Below, piece after piece: positions 55,019-63,673 of a stretch of DNA of 64,000 nt. The notes under the pieces are model-generated. The model saw nothing but the letters and a program-made list of their open reading frames with translations, was not told the DNA's origin and did not search any database. A program made the position numbers and the translations under genes. The DNA is from Selenomonadaceae bacterium (GTDB taxonomy: Bacteria; Bacillota; Negativicutes; Selenomonadales; Selenomonadaceae): positions 59,216-123,215 of the forward strand of contig JAFUTY010000050.1 in the NCBI GenBank assembly GCA_017484005.1, written 5' to 3'. The stretch's first letter is position 1; each line of letters opens with the position of its first letter.

Positions 55019-55893
55019 AAAATTTTTTAATCGGTGCAGGATTTTTATCGCTCGCTGGAAGTATTTGGGGCGGAATGTTTTTGGCGGTTCGATTATCTGT
55101 CACGGTGATCGATCCGATTCCGCTCGTCTTCCTTCGATATGCAACGGCGATTTTTGCTCTATATATCGCGGCAAAATTAATGAGAATCGATCTTGCACCA
55201 GGCTCAATCAAACTTCGCGATTGGCGATTGATTTTTTTGACTGGATTCATCGGACAGACTCTATCAATCGTGACGCAGGAAACTGGAACTCTTTTAACCA
55301 GTGCGCAGACTGGCTCAGTCGTGACTGCATCGACTCCGGCATTCATGGTAATTTTTGGACATCTGATTTTGCATGAAGAATTGAATTTCGGCAGAATTTT
55401 TTCAGTGATCCTCGCGACGATTGGAGTTCTATTCGTTGTTTTTGATCCAGATAATTTTCAAATCTCGGCATCGGGCGGAATATTTTTGATAATCGCGGCA
55501 ATGACCTGGGCAATTTTGTCTGTATTATTGAAATTGCTGAAAAAATATTCCGTGGTGCTCGTGACATTTTACTGTGTCTTGATTTCATTGATTCTCCTCG
55601 CGCCATATTCAATTTGGTGGCTGGAAACTCAAATCACTCTCGACGAAATTCTCGAGCCGACAGTTTTTTTGAGTGTGATATATCTCGGCGTGATTTCGAC
55701 AACGCTCGGATTTTGCGCCTGGAACAAAGGACTTCTATACATGGATGCATCGATTGCCGGGATTTTCATGTTCTTTCAGCCGGTTGTTGGAACGATTCTC
55801 GGCTATCTCGTTTTAGATGAACCTATCACGATGTATTTTTGGATCGGCTCTGGATTAATCGTCGCTGGAGTTTTGTTATCGATGCGGAAATAA
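55015..55893 (+). CDS. EamA/DMT-superfamily transporter with probable CTG start
   Basis: A 292-residue, 10-helix drug/metabolite transporter made of two EamA domains (about 5-140 and 150-290). The first ATG is at 55075, but this would cut helix 1. The frame is open upstream from CTG 55015 and encodes KNFLIGAGFLSLAGSIWG, a typical first EamA helix; GAGGA lies 9 bases before the CTG, and CTGA overlaps the previous stop. I therefore take CTG as start. The 3' end is repeated downstream as a remnant. Confidence 0.82.
   Translation: MKNFLIGAGFLSLAGSIWGGMFLAVRLSVTVIDPIPLVFLRYATAIFALYIAAKLMRIDLAPGSIKLRDWRLIFLTGFIGQTLSIVTQETGTLLTSAQTGSVVTASTPAFMVIFGHLILHEELNFGRIFSVILATIGVLFVVFDPDNFQISASGGIFLIIAAMTWAILSVLLKLLKKYSVVLVTFYCVLISLILLAPYSIWWLETQITLDEILEPTVFLSVIYLGVISTTLGFCAWNKGLLYMDASIAGIFMFFQPVVGTILGYLVLDEPITMYFWIGSGLIVAGVLLSMRK
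55836..55890 (+). repeat. Direct repeat, copy 1 (3' end of the DMT gene)
   Basis: The WIGSGLIVAGVLLSMRK end of the gene. The diverged copy is at 55912-55966, offset by 76 bases. Confidence 0.8.
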
Positions 55894-55911
55894 AATGGAT
55901 CAAACGTCACG

Positions 55912-55966
55912 TTTGTGGATTGGCTCTGGATTGATTGTCGCTGAAGTTTTATTACCGATGAAAAAA
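55912..55966 (+). pseudogene. Remnant of a second DMT-transporter 3' end
   Basis: Reads WIGSGLIVAEVLLPMKK in one frame, against WIGSGLIVAGVLLSMRK in the intact gene. Of the 17 codons four differ silently and three change residues (G to E, S to P, R to K). No start is present, and the frame runs directly into the terminator. It is the third such 3'-end remnant in the window. Confidence 0.75.
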
Positions 55967-56007
55967 ATTGAGGACGGGATCAAATTGATCTCGTCCTCGT
56001 TTTTTAT
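55961..56007 (+). terminator. Terminator after the DMT gene
   Basis: gaggacgggatcaa / ttgatctcgtcctc hairpin between an A run and a T run. Confidence 0.85.
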
Positions 56008-56043
56008 TTCCGATAAAATACTTTCGAAATGGTGGTGATTCGA

Positions 56044-56718
56044 TTGGATGACTTGCTCGATTTGTTGAATGACATGTTGGAGTCGTCGGAGCATACGAGC
56101 GATGGATATTTTTGCAGCTTGATTTTGAAATTTCTCGATGATGGAAAATCGCGATCGATCGATGAAATTCGCGGCGCGTTAGATGAATTCATGAAAGGCG
56201 AGGATTATCACGATCGAATTCCGCTGGCATTGAAATATCTCGAGTATGATGGTTCAATTCGCAAAGATGAATCTGGACTCTATTCGATATCTGAACTCCC
56301 GAGCGATAATGATTTCCAAACTGAAATTTTAAAATTCATCGGCGAGGGAAAATCAAAATCTCTCGATGAAATCAAAAATTTTTGTATTAATCGATTTGGA
56401 ATTCAGCGCGAATTGATTGATGATTGTCTCGATGAAATTTTCATGCCCCTTATTAATGAAGGAAAAATTTGGAAAGATGTTTTTGATCGATACAAAATCG
56501 CGTCAAAAATTGAAATGCCTTCGGAATCTGAAATCGAAGAATTGATCGGAAAAATTTTATCAGATGGAAGATCTCATTCAGCCGTCGAGATTCAATATTT
56601 TTGCAATGAAACATTCGAACTTGAGCCGCGATATAAATCTTCGTTCGAATATATCAAGCATGTCATGATTCCGAACGCAATTGCAAAATTAAAGAAAATC
56701 CATCACAATATCGTATAA
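56044..56718 (+). CDS. Protein with three winged-helix-like repeats
   Basis: About 224 residues built from three internal repeats of some 70-75 residues, each opening with a similar helix pair: ILKFLDDGKSRSIDEIRG, ILKFIGEGKSKSLDEIKN and IGKILSDGRSHSAVEIQ. The pattern (hydrophobic helix, G-K/R-S, D/E-I helix) resembles HARE or winged-helix DNA-binding domains, but I do not recognise the family. Strongly acidic overall. TTG 56044 has GGTGGTG upstream; an ATG at 56029 would be five codons longer. Could be a regulator or nucleoid protein. Confidence 0.6.
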   Translation: MDDLLDLLNDMLESSEHTSDGYFCSLILKFLDDGKSRSIDEIRGALDEFMKGEDYHDRIPLALKYLEYDGSIRKDESGLYSISELPSDNDFQTEILKFIGEGKSKSLDEIKNFCINRFGIQRELIDDCLDEIFMPLINEGKIWKDVFDRYKIASKIEMPSESEIEELIGKILSDGRSHSAVEIQYFCNETFELEPRYKSSFEYIKHVMIPNAIAKLKKIHHNIV

Positions 56719-56750
56719 ATTTTCAAATCCAAATCGAAGGAGGAATCTCG

Positions 56751-57566
56751 ATGTACAAAATTATCGCGTGCGATCTCGATGAAACTTTGTTGAATTCTGA
56801 ACGCAAAGTCTCGATGAAAGATCGTGAATCGATCAAAAAGGCGACTGAACTCGGTGTGAAATTTGTTCTTGCAACTGGAAGAGGATTTCCATCTGTCGAC
56901 GGAACTTTGAAGGAAGTCGATCTGTTTCAAAAACCGGATGAATATGTGATTTCATTCAACGGCGGCGCGATCACTGAAAATCTCGGGAATCGATTGATTG
57001 ACGCGGAACTCATGGATTTTGATATCGTCAATCAGCTTTTCAAACGCGGATGGGAATTCGATGTTTGCATTCATGTTTATACTCTCGACAAAGTTTATGT
57101 TTTTCGATTCTATGACGGCGAGCGAAAATATGTCTCGGGACGTATGCAGACTGAGGAGCGATTCGAGGATAACATCGATTTTTTGCGCGATGAAAAATTG
57201 GTCAAGATTCTGTATTCGAAAGAGGATATGAATTATCTGCAGAAAATCGCGGCGGAAGTTTCAGATATCACCGGCGATACCGATGTGAGCTATTCGAGCA
57301 ATCGATATTTGGAATTCAATCGCAAGGGAGTCAATAAGGGTGCAGGACTTCTTCGACTGGCAAAAATTCTCGGCGTGGATCAAAAAGATACAATCGCGAT
57401 TGGCGACAATTTCAACGATCTTGCGATGATTCAAGCAGCTGGACTTGGAATTGGAGTTGCAAACGCTGTCGAGGGAATTCGTTCAGACTGCAAATTCATC
57501 ACGGAAAGAGATCACAATCACGACGCAATTTCCGAAGTGATTGAGAAATTTATTTTAAATGCTTAA
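56751..57566 (+). CDS. Cof-type HAD-superfamily phosphatase
   Basis: A 271-residue phosphatase with the HAD motif I DLDETLLNS (two catalytic Asp), motif II ATGRGF, motif III Lys region and motif IV GDNFNDLAMI. The C2-type cap sits between motifs I and IV. Acts on sugar phosphates or cofactors. GGAGGA precedes ATG. It overlaps the lipase gene by 8 bases. Confidence 0.9.
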   Translation: MYKIIACDLDETLLNSERKVSMKDRESIKKATELGVKFVLATGRGFPSVDGTLKEVDLFQKPDEYVISFNGGAITENLGNRLIDAELMDFDIVNQLFKRGWEFDVCIHVYTLDKVYVFRFYDGERKYVSGRMQTEERFEDNIDFLRDEKLVKILYSKEDMNYLQKIAAEVSDITGDTDVSYSSNRYLEFNRKGVNKGAGLLRLAKILGVDQKDTIAIGDNFNDLAMIQAAGLGIGVANAVEGIRSDCKFITERDHNHDAISEVIEKFILNA

Positions 57567-58629
57567 AAAATTTTTTACACTGATATTCACGCTGATAATT
57601 TTCACATCGACAGCCTCAGCCGCACCAGATTCTCGAACAACTCTAATCTGTGCACTTTCATCGATGGCAAGTTATTCCGGTGAAATCAATTTATTGATGC
57701 TCTCGATGCTCCATGATCATGGTTGGGAAATAAATCCAATCGAAGAAAAATTTGAGAAAACTCGAGTCAGATCGTTTTTGATTTCCAAGCCTGATGAAAA
57801 TTTGAAAATCATTTCGATTTGCGGAACTGAAAGCGATAAAGATCTTTTGACTGATATTCGATTCGGAAAAATTTCTTACAACGATCAAGCTAAAGATCAA
57901 GCAATGGTTCATCGAGGATTTTTGAATTACACCGATGAACTGTTGAATCTGATTCGCGAGGAGATTTTGAATTTCAACGGCAAAATAATCGTGACGGGAC
58001 ATTCACTCGGCGGAGCTGTTGCGATTCTGACTTCCGCCCGGCTTATCGATCTTGGAATATCTCCCGATCAAATTGAAGTTGTGACTTTTGGAGCTCCAGC
58101 AGTTGGCGATAAAATTTTCGCGGATGAATTTTCAGATCGAATGAATTTGACGCGGTTCGAAAATGACGGCGATGTCATTCCAAAATCACTTGCTTCGATG
58201 GGATATACCTCGTTCGGTGAGAAAATCGAATTGAATCCTCGCGAGCTCGGCGATAAAAATCCTCATGCGATGAGTTTATATCTCGATTGCGCAATTCGAA
58301 GTTTCATCGATGAATCAGAGCCAATCGAACCGACTGAAAAAATTCAAATCGAGGGAATCAAAGATCCGCGTTACGTCGATTGGATTTTGCACGATGGACT
58401 TCGGACAGATTCAAAATATCGAATCGAGGAGAAAATCGAAGTTACAAAAATTCGAGAAAGTAATGGAAAGATCGATCGAGTTGAACTAACCGAATTGATT
58501 TACGATCTGAATGGAAATCTTTTAACAATGCAAAGTGTCAGCTCAACGACAAAGGATCTAACGATTATCGAGTGCGCGAGATTTTTACAGGAAAAATTGC
58601 AAAGAGATCGCGAGTCACTTCTTAATTGA
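57559..58629 (+). CDS. Secreted class 3 lipase-family protein
   Basis: A 356-residue protein with a signal peptide (1-22, ending TASA) and a lipase-3 alpha/beta-hydrolase domain. Nucleophile in VTGHSLGGAVAIL (about residue 150), Asp in ENDGDVIPKSL, His in NPHAMSLY. A C-terminal extension (about 255-356) forms a beta-strand domain of unknown role. The start overlaps the HAD phosphatase and has no separate ribosome-binding site, so translation is coupled. Substrate not known. Confidence 0.85.
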   Translation: MLKKFFTLIFTLIIFTSTASAAPDSRTTLICALSSMASYSGEINLLMLSMLHDHGWEINPIEEKFEKTRVRSFLISKPDENLKIISICGTESDKDLLTDIRFGKISYNDQAKDQAMVHRGFLNYTDELLNLIREEILNFNGKIIVTGHSLGGAVAILTSARLIDLGISPDQIEVVTFGAPAVGDKIFADEFSDRMNLTRFENDGDVIPKSLASMGYTSFGEKIELNPRELGDKNPHAMSLYLDCAIRSFIDESEPIEPTEKIQIEGIKDPRYVDWILHDGLRTDSKYRIEEKIEVTKIRESNGKIDRVELTELIYDLNGNLLTMQSVSSTTKDLTIIECARFLQEKLQRDRESLLN

Positions 58630-58672
58630 AAATTTCTCGATAAAAAATTCTAAATCAAACTCGAATCAATTC

Positions 58673-58701
58673 TTGACGAGCAAAGATCAATTCGCTAGAC
58701 T
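58673..58701 (+). promoter_or_regulatory. Sigma-A promoter of rplM-rpsI
   Basis: TTGACG (58673-58678), 17-base spacer, TAGACT (58696-58701), the best sigma-A match in the window. A 48-base leader follows. Confidence 0.7.
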
Positions 58702-58749
58702 TCTATAGCCCCGTTAAAAAAGTTCGTAGAAAATTTGGAGGAAAGAATT

Positions 58750-59208
58750 TTGAAAACCACATTCATGGCGAAAGCGCAGGAAATCGAGCGCAAGTGGTAT
58801 CTAGTCGATGCGGCTGGTCAAACTGTCGGCCGCCTCGCTGCTGAAGTTGCCAAAATTCTGCGCGGAAAAAATAAACCGATCTTCACTCCGCATGTCGATA
58901 CCGGAGATTTCGTTGTCATTATCAACGCTGACAAAGTTCAATTCAGCGGCAAAAAGCTCAAAAAGAAGATGTACATTCGCTACACCGGCTACATGGGCGG
59001 CCGCAAAGAAACTTCCGCGGAAGAAATGCTTCAAAAATTCCCCGAAAGAGTTCTTGAACATGCGATTAAAGGTATGCTTCCAAAAAATAAACTCGGCGCA
59101 GATATGTTCCGCAAATTGCATGTCTATACCGGCGACAAGCATCCACATGCCGCTCAAAAACCTGAGCCGATTTCGTTCGATATCAAAAAAGTTGGAGGAA
59201 AAAAATAA
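58750..59208 (+). CDS. rplM: Ribosomal protein L13
   Basis: Large-subunit protein, 152 residues. Motifs: [19 protein letters not shown] at the start and [23 protein letters not shown] 58750 is chosen over 58735 because it gives the family's usual start and GGAGG is upstream. Arg codons are CGC (six) and AGA (one), none CGA, unlike most genes here. It is co-transcribed with rpsI. Confidence 0.96.
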   Translation: MKTTFMAKAQEIERKWYLVDAAGQTVGRLAAEVAKILRGKNKPIFTPHVDTGDFVVIINADKVQFSGKKLKKKMYIRYTGYMGGRKETSAEEMLQKFPERVLEHAIKGMLPKNKLGADMFRKLHVYTGDKHPHAAQKPEPISFDIKKVGGKK

Positions 59209-59601
59209 ATGCCACAAGTCTCGTATTATGGAACAGGCCGCAGAAAATCTTCCGTCGCGAGAGTTCGTCTAGTTCCCGGCAATGGAAAAGTCACGATCAA
59301 CGGCCGCGATATGGATGATTATTTTGGACTTCAAACTCTCGAATTGATTGTTCGTCAGCCGCTCGTTCTGACTGATATGAATGACAAATACGATGTGATT
59401 GTCAACGTCAAAGGCGGCGGAACATCTGGACAGGCTGGAGCGATTCGTCATGGAATCACTCGCGCACTGATGGAATTGAATTCTGAACTTCGTCCAGCAC
59501 TCAAGAAAGCCGGATTTGTCACCAGAGATCCTCGCGAAAAGGAACGTCGCAAGTATGGTCTCAAAAAAGCTCGCAAGGCTTCGCAATTCTCCAAACGTTA
59601 A
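59209..59601 (+). CDS. rpsI: Ribosomal protein S9
   Basis: Small-subunit protein of 130 residues with the start [16 protein letters not shown] and the C-terminal [12 protein letters not shown]. It starts right after the L13 stop. Arg is coded by CGC, CGT and AGA only. Confidence 0.97.
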   Translation: MPQVSYYGTGRRKSSVARVRLVPGNGKVTINGRDMDDYFGLQTLELIVRQPLVLTDMNDKYDVIVNVKGGGTSGQAGAIRHGITRALMELNSELRPALKKAGFVTRDPREKERRKYGLKKARKASQFSKR

Positions 59602-59613
59602 TTTCAACTTCAT

Positions 59614-59646
59614 GACCGTCTCGATTGTTTCGGGACGGTTTTTTTG
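59614..59646 (+). terminator. Terminator after rpsI
   Basis: accgtctcga / ttcgggacggt hairpin followed by seven T. Not of the GATC type. Confidence 0.85.
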
Positions 59647-59667
59647 TATCAATATGGAGGTGGTTTT

Positions 59668-60381
59668 ATGTCTGATGATCGTTTAATCGTCGCGCTCGAT
59701 GTTCATTCCCTCGAAGAAGCTCAATCTCTCGTCAAAAATCTCGGAGATTCTGTTTCATTCTACAAAGTCGGAATGGAAGTTTTTTATTCAGTCGGCGGAA
59801 AAATTGTCGAGTGGCTCAAATCTCAAAATAAACGAGTCTTTCTCGATTTGAAACTCTGCGACATTCCAAACACAACGGCGCAGGGATTGATTTCGCTCGT
59901 CAAGCAGTTCAAACTCGATGAAAAAGATTTTTTGAACGTTCATGCAAACGGCGGATTCAAAATGATGCAGACAGCCGCTCAAAAACTGCAGGATCTCGAA
60001 TCGAAACCAAAATTGATCGCCGTGACAATTCTGACGAGCATCGATCAAAATGAATGGAAAGAATTGGGACATGCATCGACAATCAAAGAGGACGTAATTC
60101 GACTTGCCAAGCTTTCGAAAACTGCAGGACTCGATGGAGTAGTTGCATCGCCGCGGGAAGCTGAAATCATTCGCGATTCATGCGGACGCGATTTTTTGAT
60201 TGTGACTCCTGGAATTCGACCGGCGGGATCTGACGTCAACGATCAATCTCGAATTGCGACGCCGGCTGAAGCGATAAAACATGGCGCAACTCATCTCGTG
60301 ATTGGCAGACCGATTCGCGCCGCTGAAAATCCTCGAATTGCCGCTGAAAAAATTTTGGAGGAGATGAATTCGAATGACTGA
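59668..60381 (+). CDS. pyrF: Orotidine 5'-phosphate decarboxylase
   Basis: Last step of UMP synthesis. The 237-residue protein has the start LIVALDVHSLEEAQ, the active-site loop FLDLKLCDIPNT (Asp-x-Lys-x-x-Asp), and PGIRPAGS near the end. ATG 59668 has GGAGGTGG upstream. Overlaps pyrE by 8 bases. Confidence 0.95.
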   Translation: MSDDRLIVALDVHSLEEAQSLVKNLGDSVSFYKVGMEVFYSVGGKIVEWLKSQNKRVFLDLKLCDIPNTTAQGLISLVKQFKLDEKDFLNVHANGGFKMMQTAAQKLQDLESKPKLIAVTILTSIDQNEWKELGHASTIKEDVIRLAKLSKTAGLDGVVASPREAEIIRDSCGRDFLIVTPGIRPAGSDVNDQSRIATPAEAIKHGATHLVIGRPIRAAENPRIAAEKILEEMNSND

Positions 60382-60970
60382 ACCTGAAGTTATGGATCTT
60401 CTTAAACAGACCGGCGCAGTGCTCGATGGACATTTTTTATTGACGTCGGGACTGCATTCTCCGCATTACGTCGAAAAATTCAATGTGCTCCAGCATCCGC
60501 GATATACCGAGAAACTTTGCCGCGCGATGGCTGAAAAATTTCGCAGCACATTCCCAGCTGAAAAAATCGAGACAGTTGTAGGTCCAGTGACCGGCGGAAT
60601 TCTTTTAGCGCATGAAGTCGGAAAATCATTGAACACTCGAGCGATTTTCACCGAACGCGTCGATGGGAAAATGACATTTCGTCGAGGATTCACTCTTCAT
60701 GAAGGCGAGAAAGTTTTAATCGTCGAGGATATCGTGACAACTGGCGGCTCGATCAAAGAAGTTATCGACGTCGTGAAAAGTCTCAAAGCGATTCCTGCTG
60801 CTGTCGCGATGATTGTCGATCGAAGCGGCGGCAAAATCGATTTTGGAGATATTCCACACATTTCGCTTTTGAAGATGAATGTTGAAACTTACAAGCCGGA
60901 TGAATGTCCACTTTGCGCAAAAAATATTCCGATCACAAAACGCGGAAGTACCGGCAAACGTGACGCTTGA
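60374..60970 (+). CDS. pyrE: Orotate phosphoribosyltransferase
   Basis: Adds PRPP to orotate; the partner of PyrF. The 198-residue protein has the PRPP-binding loop VLIVEDIVTTGGSIKEV and GILLAHEVG. It belongs to the clade with an added C-terminal CPLCAKNIP segment. The antisense strand of the 3' end is entered by the read-through frame of wbqC. Confidence 0.94.
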   Translation: MTEPEVMDLLKQTGAVLDGHFLLTSGLHSPHYVEKFNVLQHPRYTEKLCRAMAEKFRSTFPAEKIETVVGPVTGGILLAHEVGKSLNTRAIFTERVDGKMTFRRGFTLHEGEKVLIVEDIVTTGGSIKEVIDVVKSLKAIPAAVAMIVDRSGGKIDFGDIPHISLLKMNVETYKPDECPLCAKNIPITKRGSTGKRDA

Positions 60971-61028
60971 CCCAATTTTGTGGCGACGATTCTCATCGCT
61001 TGCTGCTGAATTTGAATCACGGAAATAG

Positions 61029-61079
61029 AAAAAATCCCTCGATCGATCTCTTTTTGAGACTGATTGAGGGATCTTTTTT
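61029..61079. terminator. Bidirectional terminator between pyrE and wbqC
   Basis: atccctcgatcgatctc / gagactgattgagggat hairpin with A run and T run, ending GTTCGGA. Confidence 0.8.
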
Positions 61080-61092
61080 GTTCGGAGAAATT

Positions 61093-61810
61093 TTAATTCG
61101 AAGAAAGAATAGGTGACAATTCTGCCCCCCCCCCCCCAGATCAATGCCGATGGATTCTCAACATTGAAGAGGAGATCGACTATCGAGACAAAGTGAGTAA
61201 ATTCTTTCGAACGCTGTGGATATTCCGGATAATGTGAATAATCTTTCCAGACTAATTCGATTCCTGCATTTTTGAAATCTTCCTCGACGATATAATCTTT
61301 CGCCGCTGGACCTGAAACATAGAGATCAGTTCCTGCAGATTTGAGGAGCGATAGAAGTTTTTCCTGCTTTGATCCATGCGACTCATAATCTCGTGAATCG
61401 GAAAATTTTGTTGTTATTCCGAGAAAATCTCGAGAGATTCGCTCGATCAAAAATCGATTCAACTCAAACAAAAATTTCCATTCGTGATTCAAATAAAAAT
61501 CCTCGAAGAAATCTCGATATCGATTCCAAAATTTCGATTTATGATACGCCATTTCGAGCGTCTGAAAATGTTTACGCTGCCAGCGATGATCCTCGATTTG
61601 CACGTCGAGAATTAATCGATTGAGATTCGCGCCGACTGGAATTGAAATCCATCGCGGAACTCTATCAATTACGATCTGATTCCGATTTCGCCAATCATTT
61701 TTTGTAAATTGAACCTCGTCGTAAAAAATGAATTCATCGACGTCGTGAACGATATCGAAATATCCTTTCCACGGCAGATAATCTGATTGCAAAACTGCAA
61801 CTCGTTTCAT
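61093..61810 (-). CDS. wbqC: WbqC-family protein, phase-variable by a poly-G tract
   Basis: WbqC-like proteins are linked to O-antigen or other glycan synthesis. Starts MKRVAVLQSDYLPWKGYFD, the typical WbqC start, with DEFIFYDEVQFTKNDWRNRN; it runs about 225 residues to SIVDLLFNVENPSALIW. There it meets a G13 tract (61125-61137, minus strand). As sequenced, the frame continues antisense into pyrE to 60716. With one G fewer, the frame ends after AELSPILSSN at 61093-61095, just before the terminator, probably the functional form. A WbqC with G13 would be altered. Confidence 0.75.
61125..61137. repeat. Homopolymer tract of 13 C (G on the minus strand)
   Basis: The longest mononucleotide run in the window, near the 3' end of wbqC. 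Such tracts change length by slipped-strand mispairing. Length errors in assembly are also possible. Confidence 0.95.
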
Positions 61811-61817
61811 GAAATGT

Positions 61818-62822
61818 TTAATCCCTCCGCGATTCAATCATGGAATCCCAACGATGCGACTCGAGCTCGATTTTATAATCCTGCATCATTTTTCGAAAAT
61901 CAAATTGCGGGATGAAGTTGAAATCTCGTTTTGCTTTTTCCATTGAAAATAAAAATGATGGAGTTCGAAGTTTTTTCTCAGGTCTGTAAACAATTTGAGA
62001 TTTTTTCTCTCCGCCAAAAATTTCGATGATAATTTTCGCTTGAGTTTCGAGATCAATTTGAATGTGTCCCGTCATGTTATAGAGCCCGCGAGCATTTTCA
62101 GATTTCATCGCGAGAACATAAGCTTGAGCGACATCTTTGACGTAGATCAAATCGCGCTGAATTTTCGAATTGCCCCAAATTTCGATTTCATCTCCTGCAA
62201 TTGCTTTATCGATGAAAGTCTGAACTGCAGATTTATATTTCTTCCCGCTGACTCGAATCGTTCCATGAGGACCAACTCCATAAACCGGCGGAAGTCTGAA
62301 CCATGCGCACTGAAATCCATGCTGTTGATTGTAATATTCCATGACGTCATTCGCGGCATTTCGACTGATAACATAGACAGCATGATCGCCGGTGAATGAA
62401 AATCCGCGAGGATCTTCCTCAGTGATTTCCTTTTTCCCCCAGAGATTCGAGACATCTCCATAACTGCAAGCTCCAAGGACTTTTTGAATTCCATGTTTTC
62501 GACAGAACTCCAGAACGTTGATTGTCCCGATAACATTGACTTTGAAATAATCTGCTGCATTCTCCTCCGTTTTGAGATCTGCTTTTTCATGCGCTGGAAG
62601 CATTCCTGCAAGCAAGACAATTCCATCGATGTTTTGAGTTGGAAGTGAATCAAATGCTCGCGAATCATTGAGATCAAACTCGAGAAATTTTGCGCCCATG
62701 TTTTGAAGAAGTTCTCCCGCGACTCGATTTCTTCCGCAGGCTAAAACATCGAATCCAGATTTCAAAAATGCTTCCGTTGTATACATTCCAACAAATCCCG
62801 TCGCTCCGATTATAATTACCAA
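61818..62822 (-). CDS. NAD-dependent epimerase/dehydratase
   Basis: A 334-residue short-chain dehydrogenase/epimerase: NAD motif VIIIGATGFVGMYTTE, and YVISRNAANDVMEYY with the catalytic Tyr-x-x-x-(Lys replaced by Asn in YVISRN). This replacement is odd, as the family normally has YxxxK. RPEKKLRTPSF follows. Probably acts on a nucleotide sugar for a glycan. TTG 62822 has GGAGGGATATTT upstream. It is 7 bases before wbqC in the same operon. Confidence 0.8.
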   Translation of the reverse strand: MVIIIGATGFVGMYTTEAFLKSGFDVLACGRNRVAGELLQNMGAKFLEFDLNDSRAFDSLPTQNIDGIVLLAGMLPAHEKADLKTEENAADYFKVNVIGTINVLEFCRKHGIQKVLGACSYGDVSNLWGKKEITEEDPRGFSFTGDHAVYVISRNAANDVMEYYNQQHGFQCAWFRLPPVYGVGPHGTIRVSGKKYKSAVQTFIDKAIAGDEIEIWGNSKIQRDLIYVKDVAQAYVLAMKSENARGLYNMTGHIQIDLETQAKIIIEIFGGEKKSQIVYRPEKKLRTPSFLFSMEKAKRDFNFIPQFDFRKMMQDYKIELESHRWDSMIESRRD

Positions 62823-62935
62823 AAATATCCCTCCTTTATGAAAATTCGATTGCGAGTTTATCATAGAAGTAAATTTGCGAGCGAGATCTTTTTCGTGTAG
62901 AATTCTCACAAAATTTCTGCGAGGAGGATTCGCAA

Positions 62936-63673
62936 ATGAGAATCGATAGACGCGAAGCAAATCAAATTCGTTCAACAAAAATCACTCGAGGTTTTCAAAA
63001 AAATCCAGCGGGCTCAGCGTTAATCGAGATGGGCAATACAAAAGTTTTATGCTCGGCGTCTGTTGAAGATCGCGTCCCTCATTTTTTGAAAGGCGCAGGA
63101 CATGGATGGGTCACAGCGGAATATTCAATGCTCCCAGGCGCATCGAATCCTCGAGTTCAGCGCGAGATTCTTCGTCCCAATGGAAGATCGCAGGAGATTC
63201 AGCGATTGATCGGCCGCGCTTTGAGATCCGTCGTGAATCTCGAAGCTCTCGGTGAAAGAACGATCACTCTCGATTGCGATGTTTTGCATGCCGATGGCGG
63301 AACTCGAACTGCATCGATAACTGGAGCATTTGTTGCATTGGTTGAGGCCTGCGATACATTTTACGAGAAGGGAAAAATTTTTCCAGTTCAAGATTTTGTT
63401 TCCGCGATTTCAGTTGGAATCGATCAAAATGGCGACGCGATTCTCGATTTATGTTACGAGGAAGATTCAAATGCAATTGTCGATTGCAACGTTGCAAAAA
63501 CTGGACTCGGAAAATATGTTGAGATTCAAGGGACTGGTGAAAAGCGTCCATTCACTCGGGCAGAGCTCGATTCGATGCTGGAGCTGGCGGATCTCGGAAT
63601 CGATGAATTGATTTCACTGCAGAAAGATATCCTCGGCGGCGAGTTAGTTTGGAAAGTTGGGAGAATTGGATGA
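62936..63673 (+). CDS. rph: Ribonuclease PH
   Basis: Phosphorolytic 3'-5' exoribonuclease that trims tRNA 3' ends. The 245-residue protein has the start RREANQIRSTKITRGF, the block GWVTAEYSMLPGASNPRVQRE and the phosphate site RTASITGAFVALV. GAGGAGG precedes ATG. Its stop overlaps the next start (ATGA). Confidence 0.95.
   Translation: MRIDRREANQIRSTKITRGFQKNPAGSALIEMGNTKVLCSASVEDRVPHFLKGAGHGWVTAEYSMLPGASNPRVQREILRPNGRSQEIQRLIGRALRSVVNLEALGERTITLDCDVLHADGGTRTASITGAFVALVEACDTFYEKGKIFPVQDFVSAISVGIDQNGDAILDLCYEEDSNAIVDCNVAKTGLGKYVEIQGTGEKRPFTRAELDSMLELADLGIDELISLQKDILGGELVWKVGRIG

Noticed and set aside
60716..61092. Extension of the wbqC frame as real coding sequence
   Set aside because: This frame runs antisense through a terminator and pyrE, with no family similarity. 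It is an effect of the poly-G length.
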